A stretch of 37,089 nt of DNA from JAXHUM01 sp034189325 (GTDB lineage: Bacteria > Desulfobacterota > DSM-4660 > Desulfatiglandales > Desulfatiglandaceae): the NCBI GenBank assembly GCA_034189325.1, contig JAXHUM010000020.1:1-37089 (forward strand), written 5' to 3'. Positions 24,821-33,377 of the stretch are shown in pieces. Numbering within the stretch: the stretch's first letter is position 1; each line of letters begins with the position of its first letter. The notes beneath the pieces were generated by a model. That model saw only the letters and a list, made by a program, of their open reading frames with translations, was not told the origin of the DNA and did no database searches. A program made the translations under genes and the position numbers.

Positions 24821-25315
24821 TTACATCTGGGCCGTCCGATCCGTTCTTTTCTCCATCAACTCCAACTCCCAGTATACAACACCTGGAACTGGATTCTTAT
24901 AGTATGACTCCCTTCTCCTAAAGCCAAGTATCTCATAAAGATGCATTGCTTCAGTGAGTCTGTCGAGTGTATCGAGCCGCATCAACGAGTAGCCAAGTTC
25001 TCGTGCGACCATAATGATCTCCTGAGCAAGTCTTCTGCCCAAGCCTGTTCCTCTTGCCTCTGGTCTGACGAAAAGACGCTTCATCTCACAGACATTATCG
25101 TCCAGCTTACGAACCGCAACACATCCGACTGTTCTTTCCCCATCAAGACCTATGAGGAGATCACCACTTGGCCGAGAGTACTTCCCAGGCAAACCGGCAA
25201 GCTCCTCCTCGAAACTCTGAAAACACAGATCAACGTCCAGAAATGCCTCATACTCGCGAAAAAGCTTACGCACCTCCTCAATCTCTATCTTCGTTTGCGC
25301 TTGCTTTATTCTCAT
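24821..25315 (-). CDS. GNAT-family N-acetyltransferase
   Basis: A 164-aa single-domain acetyltransferase. Motif A is CEMKRLFVRPEARGTGLGRRLAQEII (acetyl-CoA pyrophosphate loop RGTGLG), followed by the motif B region LMRLDTLDRLTEAMHLYEILGFRRRESYY. The substrate cannot be told from sequence. The start codon is only about 20 nt from the end of an IS1182-like remnant that lies upstream (25334-25552), so its promoter may be carried by or replaced by that remnant. Confidence 0.88.
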   Translation of the reverse strand: MRIKQAQTKIEIEEVRKLFREYEAFLDVDLCFQSFEEELAGLPGKYSRPSGDLLIGLDGERTVGCVAVRKLDDNVCEMKRLFVRPEARGTGLGRRLAQEIIMVARELGYSLMRLDTLDRLTEAMHLYEILGFRRRESYYKNPVPGVVYWELELMEKRTDRTAQM

Positions 25316-25675
25316 TCTTTCCGGCCAATGGGCGGGTTGAAAAACAACTCTGTGAGATGTTGTTGATCCCTTTCAAATCAACCATCCGTAAAGCCTGGAT
25401 GTCGTAGTATAGGATGTACTGTATCTACCAAGTAGTATAATGACACGTATAATATTCACACGTGGAAGACTAGTCAGATATATTTTGTTCCCGTTCTATC
25501 TTTACACCTCGCTACAGAGTAAATCTTCCCAGAGTTGGATATCTTTTTACCGCGCCTAACCTGATTCCTCAAGTTATACCAACCATCGGGAAATTCGACT
25601 GATAGGAGGTCTTGACGTCTGTCAGCTTCAGCCGACCGGCTCTTTGTGTCGGCTTTATTAGGCTTGTTGGCCGTT
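25316..25675. other. 360-nt gap between GNAT and WbuC genes
   Basis: Most of it is the family 1 repeat copy D (25334-25552). The rest, up to the WbuC stop, includes a GC-rich inverted pair (AGCCGACCGGCTCTTTGTGTCGGCT near 25629-25653) that could be a terminator of the WbuC gene, though without a T run on the minus strand. An 83-codon minus-strand frame crosses this region but follows the repeat and has no protein features. Confidence 0.4.
25334..25552 (-). repeat. Family 1 repeat, copy D (IS1182-like 3' tail)
   Basis: Related over its length to 33378-33620 and to the left halves of 30320-30752 and 36605-37075. Shared landmarks are CTGTGAGATGTTGTT, the AAGTAGTATAATG segment, AGACTAGTCAGATATATTTTG and a TTGGATATCTTTTT end. 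On the minus strand it corresponds to the 3' tail of the transposase gene plus the element end. It is diverged from the others and carries no open frame. Confidence 0.65.
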
Positions 25676-26224
25676 CTATATGCCTTTATTGTACCGGCTA
25701 TCAATATGCTTGTAGAGCGATTCAAGATATTCTTTGCAGTTGTCAGTGCTTTCCTTTGGCGCCCATTCAGCCAAATCCTTATCTGACCTTTTTCTGTAAG
25801 GACCGGGCTTTATTTCAAAAAGAACAGTATCTTGTTCTAATGCAAAAAAAGTGTGATATGTCTTCGGTTGAGTATCAATCCCAATTTTGTCTGATTGATT
25901 AGACAGTTTTATGGCGTCTTCAATTCTTCCATCTTCATTAAAAATGATATATGCCAGCGATCCCTTTAGAACAATTACTGTTTCAGCCTTTGGTGGATTT
26001 GAGTGTCTGTGAGGCTGTACGTAGCTATAAGGCTGAATAACGTTAAGCATTCGGTGAAGATTATCATTATCGGATTTGTGAAAGGGACAAATAATTCTAC
26101 CTCTAGGACTCTTTCTAGACATATCAACAGCAGATTTTATTAGCTCAGCTGTTATGATTGTCATCTTTCCGTCTGGTGACTCCATTGCAAGTGGGAACGA
26201 ACTGACTGTCGCATTATTATTCAT
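25676..26224 (-). CDS. WbuC-family cupin metalloprotein
   Basis: A 182-aa protein with a cupin fold resembling WbuC, which is often encoded near O-antigen clusters. Metal-binding cupin motif 1 is VQPHRHSNPPKAETVIVLKG near residues 69-88, with the second cupin motif in YHTFFALEQDTVLFEIKPGPY near 123-143. The biochemical role is not established. A GGAAGG site lies 6 nt before the ATG. The family 2 repeat copy begins 44 nt upstream of the start codon. It is the first gene of the repeat-rich accessory stretch. Confidence 0.8.
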   Translation of the reverse strand: MNNNATVSSFPLAMESPDGKMTIITAELIKSAVDMSRKSPRGRIICPFHKSDNDNLHRMLNVIQPYSYVQPHRHSNPPKAETVIVLKGSLAYIIFNEDGRIEDAIKLSNQSDKIGIDTQPKTYHTFFALEQDTVLFEIKPGPYRKRSDKDLAEWAPKESTDNCKEYLESLYKHIDSRYNKGI

Positions 26225-26675
26225 AATATACCTTCCTATTGTTAAAGGGACGACCTTACATTTTGAAACAACTCAAGTCTCCAGACGATACCCTCGCACC
26301 TTTGCCACTCTCTCCTCGCTGACCCGGATAACTGACAGAGGCAGGTGCTATCTCAAATCAACCTACTTCACCCCAACTTATTTAACTTTTTACGGTCGCC
26401 CCGCTATCTCGCACCTCGCGATGACGCCCTCCGATCAAAGTCCGGGATCTCTGACTTGCCCTTCTCCTATTCTTAGGCCCCGCGACCACCTGGCACAAGG
26501 ACTCCCACCTCGCCGGTTCTGTGCCGTGCCAGGCACACGTGTTGCTCAGGGGTAGCCTGTTTTTCACGCTGTCACCTGAAGCAAATTGATGGCAAAAGTG
26601 CCCATTTTTATTGTTTGTGCTTCTTATGCTCTCCTGTTTTGGTCGATATTGAGCTTAATAAGAACTTTTGCACTC
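26225..26675. other. 451-nt gap between WbuC and hybrid kinase genes
   Basis: Family 2 repeat copy 2a (26268-26400) plus GC-rich sequence with an inverted pair at the TGTGCCGTGCCAGGCACACG segment near 26520-26539. No gene is supported. A 61-codon minus-strand frame over 26382-26567 is repeat-derived. Confidence 0.4.
26268..26400 (-). repeat. Family 2 repeat, copy 2a
   Basis: About 130 bp shared with 28793-28947 and 29901-30040. Plus-strand landmarks are AACTCAAGTCTCCAGA, CCTCGCACCTTTGCCAC, CTCTCCT(T/C)GCTGA, CCAACTTATTTAACT and ACGGTCG. The neighbouring 26480-26545 (CACCTCGCCGGTTCTGTGCC) also resembles 28979-29030 beyond copy 2b, so the unit may extend further. Probably the 3' end of a decayed Y1-type transposase element (see copy 2c). 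Confidence 0.65.
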
Positions 26676-28598
26676 TTATTTGTCTTCTATCGCATCACGA
26701 ACCTTTCGTGCAAAATCGTTCATACTGAAAGGTTTCTGGACAAAATGGATTCCTTCCTTCAATACCCCCTGACGGAGGATAACATCTTCTGCATACCCGG
26801 ACATAAACAGGACTTTCAATTCCGGTTTTATTTTTTTTATTTTAGAAACCAATTCCGCTCCGCTCATCTGAGGCATGATCACATCGGTAATCAGGAGATC
26901 GATGGATGAAGTTTCTTTTTCAAAAACTGTCAATGCTTCCGTAGAGTCCTCTGCCAGCACAACTGAGTAGCCGATTCTTTTCAAAATTTCAGCCGTCATC
27001 CTGCGCACCATGTCATCGTCTTCAACCAACAAGACGGTTGCCGGATGAAATTCGAGCAAGGATTTCTCAACGACTTCCTCTTCTTGAACCTCATCCATCA
27101 GTCTGGGGATATGGACATTAAACGTGGACCCTTTTCCGGGTTCACTGTAGGCGGTTATAAAACCACCGTTCTGTCTGGTAATCCCATAAACGGTAGCCAA
27201 TCCGAGCCCCGTACCCTTTCCCACTTCTTTCGTTGTGTAAAATGGCTCAAAAACATGCGAAAGCATCTCATTATCCATCCCAACACCGTCATCATTCACC
27301 GACAACACTACATATTGCCCGGGCTGGCACTCCACATGAAACGAGCAATAGATCTCATCAATATCAGCGTGGGATGTCTTGATCGTAAGGGTACCTCCGT
27401 TGGGCATGGCATCACGCGCATTTGCAGACAAATTGAAAAGAATCTGATCTACCTGCGCTGGATCAATCCTAACATGCCAAAGATCTTGTTGCGGATAAAA
27501 TCGCAAATCAATGTGTTCCCCAATTAGCTTTGCAAGTGTCTTGGTTGTCTTCACAATCGATTTATTCAGATTCGTGGTTTTGGGTGCGACAATCTGTTTC
27601 CTGGAAAAAGCCAACAGCTGTCGGGTGATGTCTCTTGAGTGAAGGGCTGCATTTTCAATCTCCAAAACATTCTTTAGTAAAGGATCCCCCTGAGGCAGGC
27701 TGGATTTAAGCAACTCGGCATGTCCCATAATGACGCTGAGCATATTGTTGAAATCATGCGCTATGCCCCCGGTCAGCTGTCCGATAGCTTCCATCTTTTG
27801 TGATTGCAGCAGTTGCTTTTCAAGTAGTTTATTTTTGGTGATATCACGATGCATGACAATAGCATTTGTTATTATGTCCGATTCATCCTTTACAGGCGAT
27901 ATGGTCACTTCCAGAATCACATTAGCGGTCCCGCTAAGATCAAGGTGTTCCACACGAGAGCTATCATATGTAATGGTGAAATTGACAATTTCCCCCTCGT
28001 TGAAAACAGATTGAACCAAAGGAAGATAACCCTGTTCAATCACAATATCGTCTTTAAGAATGTTGTATTTGTAAATGACATCCTCTTCTTCAATATTCAG
28101 GAGGGCACAGCAGGCTCTGTTGATACGGATTAAAGTGCCTTTTGCATCTGAAATCCATATTGGGTGAGGATTTTGATCAATGATATTGTTTAAAAAACGC
28201 TCACTTTGGGATAACTTCTCCTCCATTTGCTTCCGTTCGGTGATATCCTGAGCCATGAAGAGTAAGCCTTTTTTGCCAAACGGAACAGCATGACAGTCGA
28301 GGAATACCTTTTTCCCAAAGCTTGATATAGTGATGACTTCACGGCGTATGGGAGAGTTGGTACTAACCACCTTTCTAGCAGTATCCAGCAACCCAGATTC
28401 CTTCCAGGCTTCGATATTGTTATAATTCTGATTAAGTACTTGCTGTTTAGTGGCTCCAATTATTCGGGCCAAGGAGTCATTGGTCGATATACACTGTCCG
28501 GAGTCGTCATAGATTGCAATTCCAACAGGAGATGCCGAAATAATATCCGATAGTACCTGGACATTTTGTATTAAATCTTCTGTCATATCAATTGCCAA
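26676..28598 (-). CDS. Cytoplasmic hybrid histidine kinase (PAS-PAS-HisKA-HATPase-REC)
   Basis: A 640-aa soluble hybrid kinase without TM helices. PAS1 is at about 11-125 (SASPVGIAIYDDSG), PAS2 at about 130-255 (DQNPHPIWISDAKG), HisKA with an HDFNN-type H-box (GGIAHDFNN, His281), an intact HATPase (N-box FNLSANARDA, DDGVGMD, GKGTGLGLATVYGI), and a C-terminal receiver at about 520-640 with the acidic DDD triad near 527 and the phosphorylatable Asp572 in LLITDVIMP. The signal is probably intracellular. The start is TTG at 28598 or ATG at 28586, neither with a strong ribosome site. Unlike the kinase at 6765 its ATP site is complete. No output regulator is adjacent. Confidence 0.93.
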   Translation of the reverse strand: MAIDMTEDLIQNVQVLSDIISASPVGIAIYDDSGQCISTNDSLARIIGATKQQVLNQNYNNIEAWKESGLLDTARKVVSTNSPIRREVITISSFGKKVFLDCHAVPFGKKGLLFMAQDITERKQMEEKLSQSERFLNNIIDQNPHPIWISDAKGTLIRINRACCALLNIEEEDVIYKYNILKDDIVIEQGYLPLVQSVFNEGEIVNFTITYDSSRVEHLDLSGTANVILEVTISPVKDESDIITNAIVMHRDITKNKLLEKQLLQSQKMEAIGQLTGGIAHDFNNMLSVIMGHAELLKSSLPQGDPLLKNVLEIENAALHSRDITRQLLAFSRKQIVAPKTTNLNKSIVKTTKTLAKLIGEHIDLRFYPQQDLWHVRIDPAQVDQILFNLSANARDAMPNGGTLTIKTSHADIDEIYCSFHVECQPGQYVVLSVNDDGVGMDNEMLSHVFEPFYTTKEVGKGTGLGLATVYGITRQNGGFITAYSEPGKGSTFNVHIPRLMDEVQEEEVVEKSLLEFHPATVLLVEDDDMVRRMTAEILKRIGYSVVLAEDSTEALTVFEKETSSIDLLITDVIMPQMSGAELVSKIKKIKPELKVLFMSGYAEDVILRQGVLKEGIHFVQKPFSMNDFARKVRDAIEDK

Positions 28599-29092
28599 TC
28601 GGGATAGAGGAAATCATCGCGGATCCCCACCTCCCACACCACCGCTGATAACGGGATATTCGACAGGCATACCGATCACGTACCACGGCGGTTCGGTTGA
28701 TTAAGTCATTTTAATAAACAGCCTCGGCAATCCCAGGACTGCATAATATTTTGCACACAGTCCAATTGGAGGTCAACCTTAAATACTCAAATAACTCAAG
28801 TCTCCAGATGTTACCCCCGAACCTTTGCCACTTTCTCTCCTTGCTGAACTGCATGACTGAAAGCGGCAGGCATCACGTTAAATCCACCTATTTCATCCCA
28901 ACTTATCAGTGTATTTAAGGTTGTACCAGCAGCACATACGGTCGTCCCTCTGGAAAAGTATCTTTATACCGGGAACCTCACCTCGCTGGTCCCGTGCCAT
29001 ACGAGGAACACACGCTCGGCATAAGTCTCGGTAGTTTTTTCCTCGGCTGAATAAGCATGGTTGGAGAATAACAATCCTATGCCCTGTAAGCT
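28599..29092. other. 494-nt gap between hybrid kinase and hisF
   Basis: Contains family 2 repeat copy 2b (28793-28947) and its extension to about 29030, where CACCTCGCTGGTCCCGTGCC parallels the stretch beyond copy 2a. The 195 nt next to the kinase start show no clear promoter. No gene is supported. Confidence 0.4.
28793..28947 (-). repeat. Family 2 repeat, copy 2b
   Basis: Matches copies 2a and 2c through AACTCAAGTCTCCAGATG, CCTTTGCCACTTTCTCTCCT, GAACTGCATGACTGA and CCCAACTTATCAG. It carries an insertion of about 20 nt before the closing ACGGTCG landmark. Same orientation as the other copies. Confidence 0.65.
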
Positions 29093-29854
29093 TCAGCGTA
29101 TAGCAACGCCCCGGTCACTCAGGTAGTCCTTCAAATCACGAATTTGAATGATCCCAAAATGGAACACAGACGCGGCAAGCAGGATTGTCGCACCTGCTTC
29201 CACGGCCTGATAGAAATGATCCAACTCCCCTGCGCCACCGGAGGCCACCACATCGGCTGAGACCGCTTCCTTGATCGCTCTGATCACCGGCAGGTCATAA
29301 CCGGTCTGGACGCCGTCACCCGCTTTACTTGTAGGCAGAATAACCGGAACGCCGTATCCGTCAATGCGCTTTGCCCATTCGATCGCATCTGCGCCAGTGG
29401 CTGTCCGTCCCCCGTCAATATAGACTTCATAGCCTGAGGGCATAGCCCCGTTCTGGTCCACGTCGATGGCTACCGTCACCTTCTCGGCACCCAGCACTTT
29501 AACCATTTCTTCAACCAGTTCAGGCTTCCGAAAAGCGGCACTGCTGGTTGATACCTTGTTTGCTCCAGCCTCCAGCACCAACTCGGCCGATCTAACATTA
29601 GATATACCGCCACCGACGGTAAATGGCACTGATGTCACGTCGGCAACGCGTTTGACTACATCGAGCATGGTGGCTCTACCTTCCACCGTGGCTGTGATAT
29701 CCAGCAGTGCAAGTTCGTCTGCGCCTGATTCACAATAAGCTCTGGCGCATTCGACCGGATCACCAGCGTCTCGTATGTCCACGAAATGGACGCCCTTGAC
29801 AACGCGTCCGTTCTGCATGTCTAGACATGGCATAATTTTAATTGCTTGATCCAA
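29093..29854 (-). CDS. hisF: Imidazole glycerol phosphate synthase cyclase subunit, divergent stand-alone HisF
   Basis: A 253-aa TIM barrel of the HisF family, which with HisH makes IGP and AICAR. It has CLDMQNGRVVKGVHF (first catalytic Asp), RDAGDPVE, GADELALLDITA, the VGGGI phosphate loop, the VAIDVDQ second catalytic Asp, and the SGGAGELDHF and LAASVFHFG ends. The usual EILLTSxDRDGTK segment reads VPVILPTSKAGDGVQ, with a two-residue insertion and lost Arg and Thr, though the Asp aligns. No hisH or other his gene is near. The start is TTG at 29854 with a strong GAGGGGG site. It may be a paralogue in a specialised pathway rather than the histidine enzyme. Confidence 0.82.
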   Translation of the reverse strand: MDQAIKIMPCLDMQNGRVVKGVHFVDIRDAGDPVECARAYCESGADELALLDITATVEGRATMLDVVKRVADVTSVPFTVGGGISNVRSAELVLEAGANKVSTSSAAFRKPELVEEMVKVLGAEKVTVAIDVDQNGAMPSGYEVYIDGGRTATGADAIEWAKRIDGYGVPVILPTSKAGDGVQTGYDLPVIRAIKEAVSADVVASGGAGELDHFYQAVEAGATILLAASVFHFGIIQIRDLKDYLSDRGVAIR

Positions 29855-29900
29855 TGTATTCCCCCTCTTTATCTTGTTTTATAGTACTATCATCTTCACT

Positions 29901-30040
29901 TAACTCAAGTCCCCAGATGATAACCTCGCACCTTTATCACCTTCTCTCCTTGCTGAACCGCATAACTGAGAGCGTCAAGAGTCAGGGACAGATTAACCTA
30001 CTTTATGTCAACTTATTTGACTATTCACGGTCGTGCCATG
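29901..30040 (-). repeat. Family 2 repeat, copy 2c
   Basis: Shares AACTCAAGTCCCCAGATGA, CCTCGCACCTTTATCACC, TCTCTCCTTGCTGAACCG, CAACTTATTTGACT and CACGGTCG with copies 2a and 2b. It lies 47 nt upstream of the hisF start. The 5' remnant of a transposase gene is immediately upstream on the minus strand, suggesting that the whole is one internally deleted element. Confidence 0.7.
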
Positions 30041-30057
30041 GCCTTTGAGACATTCTC

Positions 30058-30123
30058 TCAAAAGCGCGCCGATGCGATGTGCCAAATATAGCCAGGAATA
30101 TAATGCTGATTTTCTCTAGGCAT
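30058..30123 (-). pseudogene. 5' remnant of a Y1/REP-type (IS200-like) transposase
   Basis: A 21-codon frame encoding MPRENQHYIPGYIWHI and five further residues. This matches the typical N terminus of Y1/REP-associated transposases (MPRxxRxxxPGxxxHI). The frame then stops, and 18 nt further the family 2 repeat begins. The catalytic HUH and Tyr parts are missing, so it is a relic. Confidence 0.55.
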
Positions 30124-30319
30124 CTTAATAGATTTTCTTAAACAACAAGCAACTCTGATAAGACGGCGTGATCCATCCACACATCTACGTAACAGTTTTA
30201 TCTCAATGTGTTTAACTTGTAAAGATCCTCCCTGTCACGTGGTACCAGGAATCTGGATATTGGATTCTAGAGAGAAACCGGCACTTGTAGCTAACCCATA
30301 AAATGGATGGGGAAGGCAT

Positions 30320-30752
30320 GTCGTTCATTCCCTGCAAATTAAGTTTCAACAAAGTCTGGCCTTCCTTGTATAAGATGTACCACATCTACCAAGCAGTATA
30401 ATTGGATATACGCTGCTCACAGAGACAAGACTGGTCAGATATATTTTACTCCTGTTCCATTTTCACGCTTTCGCTTGAGCATATGTCTTCCACAAGTTGG
30501 AGATCTTTTCAAGGCTACCCGCCTGCCCAATGACCGATTTTCAAGCATCTGATCAGCCATTTTTTACAACAAACCATGGCTTCCTTTTTATTGACCCCTC
30601 TATTAATCCTTATTCTGGGGATCGCCCTCCTTATCCGGACTTCAAAGGCACCCTGAAACCACCAACCTTTTCCCCTATTGATTGCGGCTTCTTGAACCAA
30701 GGATTCGTTCCGAGCTCTCGTCCCTCAACTCGGAACTAATCCTTTATTTGTT
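30320..30752 (-). repeat. Family 1 repeat, copy A (full-length chimeric unit with hairpin end)
   Basis: About 430 bp, collinear with 36605-37075. The left part matches the IS1182-like 3' tail (copies C and D). The right part (CAAGGCTACCCG, GACCGATTTTCAAGCAT, CAGCCATTTTTTACAACAAA, ACCAACCTTTTCCCCTATT) is shared only with copy B and in part with copy E. It ends in a 14-bp hairpin with one mismatch: GGATTCGTTCCGAG at 30701-30714 and CTCGGAACTAATCC at 30729-30742. The hairpin ends 2 nt before the DUF2238 stop codon, whose last codons lie in the repeat. Confidence 0.8.
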
Positions 30753-31463
30753 ATGGATGAGACGCACAATTTCATCCTCTCCAAGAGGTTTGTTGTTTTT
30801 TATGGATAGACTTTCAACCCACTCTTCACGAAAATTTTTTTGGATGCGCAGGTTGAGGACAAGGGTAATACTCATAGCCAGAAAAGCTCCAAAACTTGCC
30901 AATGCCATGTCTTTGTGGGCATCCCAAATATCACCTTGTGTGCCTAAATATGCAATCCCCAAGTCTCCACCAAATAACTCTGCTGCACCCCACTCAAATA
31001 ATTCGAACATCATGGAGGCTGCCATAGTTAATTCCAACGGAAAAAAGTAAGCCCAGAATCCCTTTGAATCAGCTATTCTGCAATAAAATTCTCTGATTGG
31101 ATAGGCCAGTAGAGCTCCAAATAAAAAATGAACTAAACGATCAAAATGATTACGCTCCCATCCCATGAACTCATTAAGGCTAAAGGCCATTCTGTCAATA
31201 AAGAATTGATCATAAGGAACTTTTGCATAAGTATAATGTGCCCCGACTTCATGTAAGCACATGAAGATAAATATAAGGGTATAAGAAATTCTTGATAACG
31301 GGAATTTTTTATAAGATAAACCGAGAACAATCACAAAAATCAATGCAAGAAAATTCTCCAGAGCCCAATCCCCTCTGTCATGAGGTGAGATTGAAAGGAA
31401 AACAAATTCAACACTAAAAATTAGTGCCAGTATAGCTAAATATTTGTGGTGTGAAATTTTCAT
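30744..31463 (-). CDS. DUF2238 (YjdF-like) integral membrane protein
   Basis: A 239-aa inner-membrane protein with about six or seven hydrophobic helices. It shows the DUF2238 landmarks CLHEVGAHYTYAKVPYD, NHFDRLVHFLFGALLAYP, FELFEWGAAELFGGD and GTQGDIWDAHKDMALASFGA, with conserved His, Glu and Asp residues in or near helices. Biochemical function is unknown. The ribosome site is weak. Its stop codon and last codons coincide with the end of family 1 repeat copy A, so the native C terminus may have been altered by the insertion. Confidence 0.88.
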   Translation of the reverse strand: MKISHHKYLAILALIFSVEFVFLSISPHDRGDWALENFLALIFVIVLGLSYKKFPLSRISYTLIFIFMCLHEVGAHYTYAKVPYDQFFIDRMAFSLNEFMGWERNHFDRLVHFLFGALLAYPIREFYCRIADSKGFWAYFFPLELTMAASMMFELFEWGAAELFGGDLGIAYLGTQGDIWDAHKDMALASFGAFLAMSITLVLNLRIQKNFREEWVESLSIKNNKPLGEDEIVRLIHNK

Positions 31464-31935
31464 AACTCTATTTTATCTTTTTGAGTGATCTTTTATCTCG
31501 CGCACCATGACGGTTAAATTGTGGGGACGCAGTAAGTGGTCCCACACAAATGTCAGGTTAGCCATTGGTGTTAATTTCAGTTGCAGAAACACCAAGTCCT
31601 CTTAATTCCTTTTTTGCTGACTGATTATTGATGAAATCGTAACATCATCATTTATTAAGTAATTGTTTTTACGACAATACCTTTCCCTTAACAAGTATGA
31701 TAAATCGGATTGTAATTATTCAATATTGTTGATGGTCCGATAAACTTTGATTGGATCAACAATTTTAATGCGCGCATTAGCTTTATAGACAGGCATCAAT
31801 GGGGGACATCTATCGAAGGATATTCTTGAGATTCAAAGGAAGTCACGGGCTTGGGGGAGGCGATACGCCTCCCCCAATTCCACGTGAATGTCATGGTTAG
31901 CCGCCATTTCAACATGTCTTCAATGTTTCCATATA
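31464..31935. other. 472-nt gap between DUF2238 and cytochrome genes
   Basis: AT-rich, without a supported gene. It holds an inverted pair GTGGGGAC-N10-GTCCCAC (31521-31545) and a perfect 12-bp hairpin near the cytochrome end (separate entry). Confidence 0.4.
31851..31877 (-). terminator. Perfect 12-bp hairpin downstream of the cytochrome gene
   Basis: TTGGGGGAGGCG / CGCCTCCCCCAA with a 3-nt loop, 59 nt after the cytochrome stop on the minus strand. It is very stable, but no T run follows it in either direction, so it may protect the mRNA end or act as a factor-assisted terminator rather than a classical intrinsic one. Confidence 0.5.
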
Positions 31936-33339
31936 CTAAAGTGTTCTCATGAATTCCACCAGTTCTTTCTTCTCCTGTTCCGTAAGCTTCAACCCCTGAA
32001 TTAAATTGAAGAATTCCACTGTATCTTCTAGGGTGAGCAGACGCCCGTCATGCAGGTATGGTGGCGAATCCTTAATTCCGCGAAGAGGAAACGTTTTGAT
32101 GGGGCCGTCGGCGGAAGCCATGCGACCGTTGATCATTTTAGATTTGAAAAAACGCTCCGCCTTCAAGTTGTGCATGAGGTTATCGGTGTAGTACGGTGCG
32201 GGATGGCAGACAGCGCATTTGCCTTTTTCGAAGAAGATTTTTTCCCCTCTGAGTTCGGACTCAGTCGCTTTTCCGGAATCGAGTCTGCCATATATATCCA
32301 GCTTGGGCGCAGGTGGAAAGTCCAGTATTGACTCAAATTCGGCCATGAAATGAACCTGACTGCCGCGTTCCAAAATGTTGACCCCCTTTTTGGTAGCGAT
32401 TACAGGGTCTCCGTCGAAATAGGCCGCTCTTTGCTCGAATTCAGTGAAATCCTCTATACTCTTCAATGCGCGTTGGGAACCGAACAGACGTTGGATATTC
32501 ACACCACGCAATGGCGGGGTATCCAACCGATGCCTGAATTCCTGGGGACGGATGTCGCCTACTAGATGTGTAGTACCATTCGAGTGTCCGTTGACATGGC
32601 AGTCGAAGCAGGTTACACCTCTGCTAGGGAGTTCTGAGCGCCGATCCTCAGTCTGGTTGAACTGTTGCTGAGGGAACGGGGTGACAAGTAACCGCAATCC
32701 TTCTAACTGCTTGGGATTCAGAATACCATTGAATAGATCGTAATAGTTCATGATGGTAACAACTTTCCCTTGGGATACATCGCCTAAGTCTGGTCTTGTC
32801 GTTAGATAGATCGGCGGCGGATACTCAGGCAGAAGATGGTCCGGCAAGTCGTAATCCAGGTCAAACCGGGTGAGGTCACGTCCTTCCTGTTCTTTAATTT
32901 GATCGATATGGAACTGCGGAAAAACCATCCCTCCCTCTGAATGATTCGGATGGGGAAGGGGATAGAAGCCTTCAGGCCAGAGGTCTTTTTTATGAATCTC
33001 TTCAGGCTTCATCGCAGCGAGATTAGCCCACGTCATGCCTCTAGGAAGCCTAACACGCACACCCTCCTGAACAGCCTTTTTCCCTCCCGCCATCATGACG
33101 CCCTCGGCTGGACGGTCACTCAGGTCATATCGTTCGTTCAGCAGATTCATATGCCGTTTCATCACCTCCGATTTTGCCTTCTTCATACGCTTTACAATTT
33201 CCTGAAACTTCTCTTTAATGACGACTGGCGAATAGCTGCTCACTGAAGATTCTTGTGTATAAGTAATTGCCGGCAACATAACAAGAAGAACAACAATGAT
33301 TACCAGCGCACCTATAGGTTTTTTTGCTTTGAGTATCAT
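31936..33339 (-). CDS. Exported di-heme cytochrome c, cytochrome c peroxidase-like
   Basis: A 467-aa protein with an N-terminal signal segment (residues 1-28). Two covalent heme sites are CFDCH (Cys244, Cys247, His248) and CAVCH (Cys375, Cys378, His379). The C-terminal SPPYLHDGRLLTLEDTVEFF block is typical of the di-heme peroxidase/MauG group. It is longer than ordinary CcpA (about 330 aa) because of a ~200-residue N-terminal region rich in Pro and charged residues that I do not recognise. It probably acts in the periplasm in peroxide reduction or as an oxidoreductase; substrate unknown. A GGAGGG site precedes the ATG. Copy C of the family 1 repeat starts 38 nt upstream. Confidence 0.82.
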   Translation of the reverse strand: MILKAKKPIGALVIIVVLLVMLPAITYTQESSVSSYSPVVIKEKFQEIVKRMKKAKSEVMKRHMNLLNERYDLSDRPAEGVMMAGGKKAVQEGVRVRLPRGMTWANLAAMKPEEIHKKDLWPEGFYPLPHPNHSEGGMVFPQFHIDQIKEQEGRDLTRFDLDYDLPDHLLPEYPPPIYLTTRPDLGDVSQGKVVTIMNYYDLFNGILNPKQLEGLRLLVTPFPQQQFNQTEDRRSELPSRGVTCFDCHVNGHSNGTTHLVGDIRPQEFRHRLDTPPLRGVNIQRLFGSQRALKSIEDFTEFEQRAAYFDGDPVIATKKGVNILERGSQVHFMAEFESILDFPPAPKLDIYGRLDSGKATESELRGEKIFFEKGKCAVCHPAPYYTDNLMHNLKAERFFKSKMINGRMASADGPIKTFPLRGIKDSPPYLHDGRLLTLEDTVEFFNLIQGLKLTEQEKKELVEFMRTL

Positions 33340-33377
33340 TTTCTGCCCTCCTTTAGTTGATGGTTATAAATAATGAC

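Larger units (their letters stand above)
29855..30743. other. 889-nt repeat-filled gap between hisF and DUF2238 genes
   Basis: From left to right it holds family 2 copy 2c (29901-30040), a 5' remnant of a Y1-type transposase (30058-30123), about 200 nt of unassigned AT-rich sequence, and family 1 copy A (30320-30752), which reaches the DUF2238 stop codon. No functional gene is supported. Confidence 0.6.

Noticed and set aside
25474..25725. Possible 83-codon minus-strand gene
   Set aside because: Its sequence follows the family 1 repeat tail and overlaps the end of the WbuC gene; composition and lack of ribosome site point to repeat-derived chance coding.
30515..30700. Possible 61-codon minus-strand gene inside repeat copy A
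   Set aside because: The collinear copy B has stops in the same frame, so there is no conserved coding.
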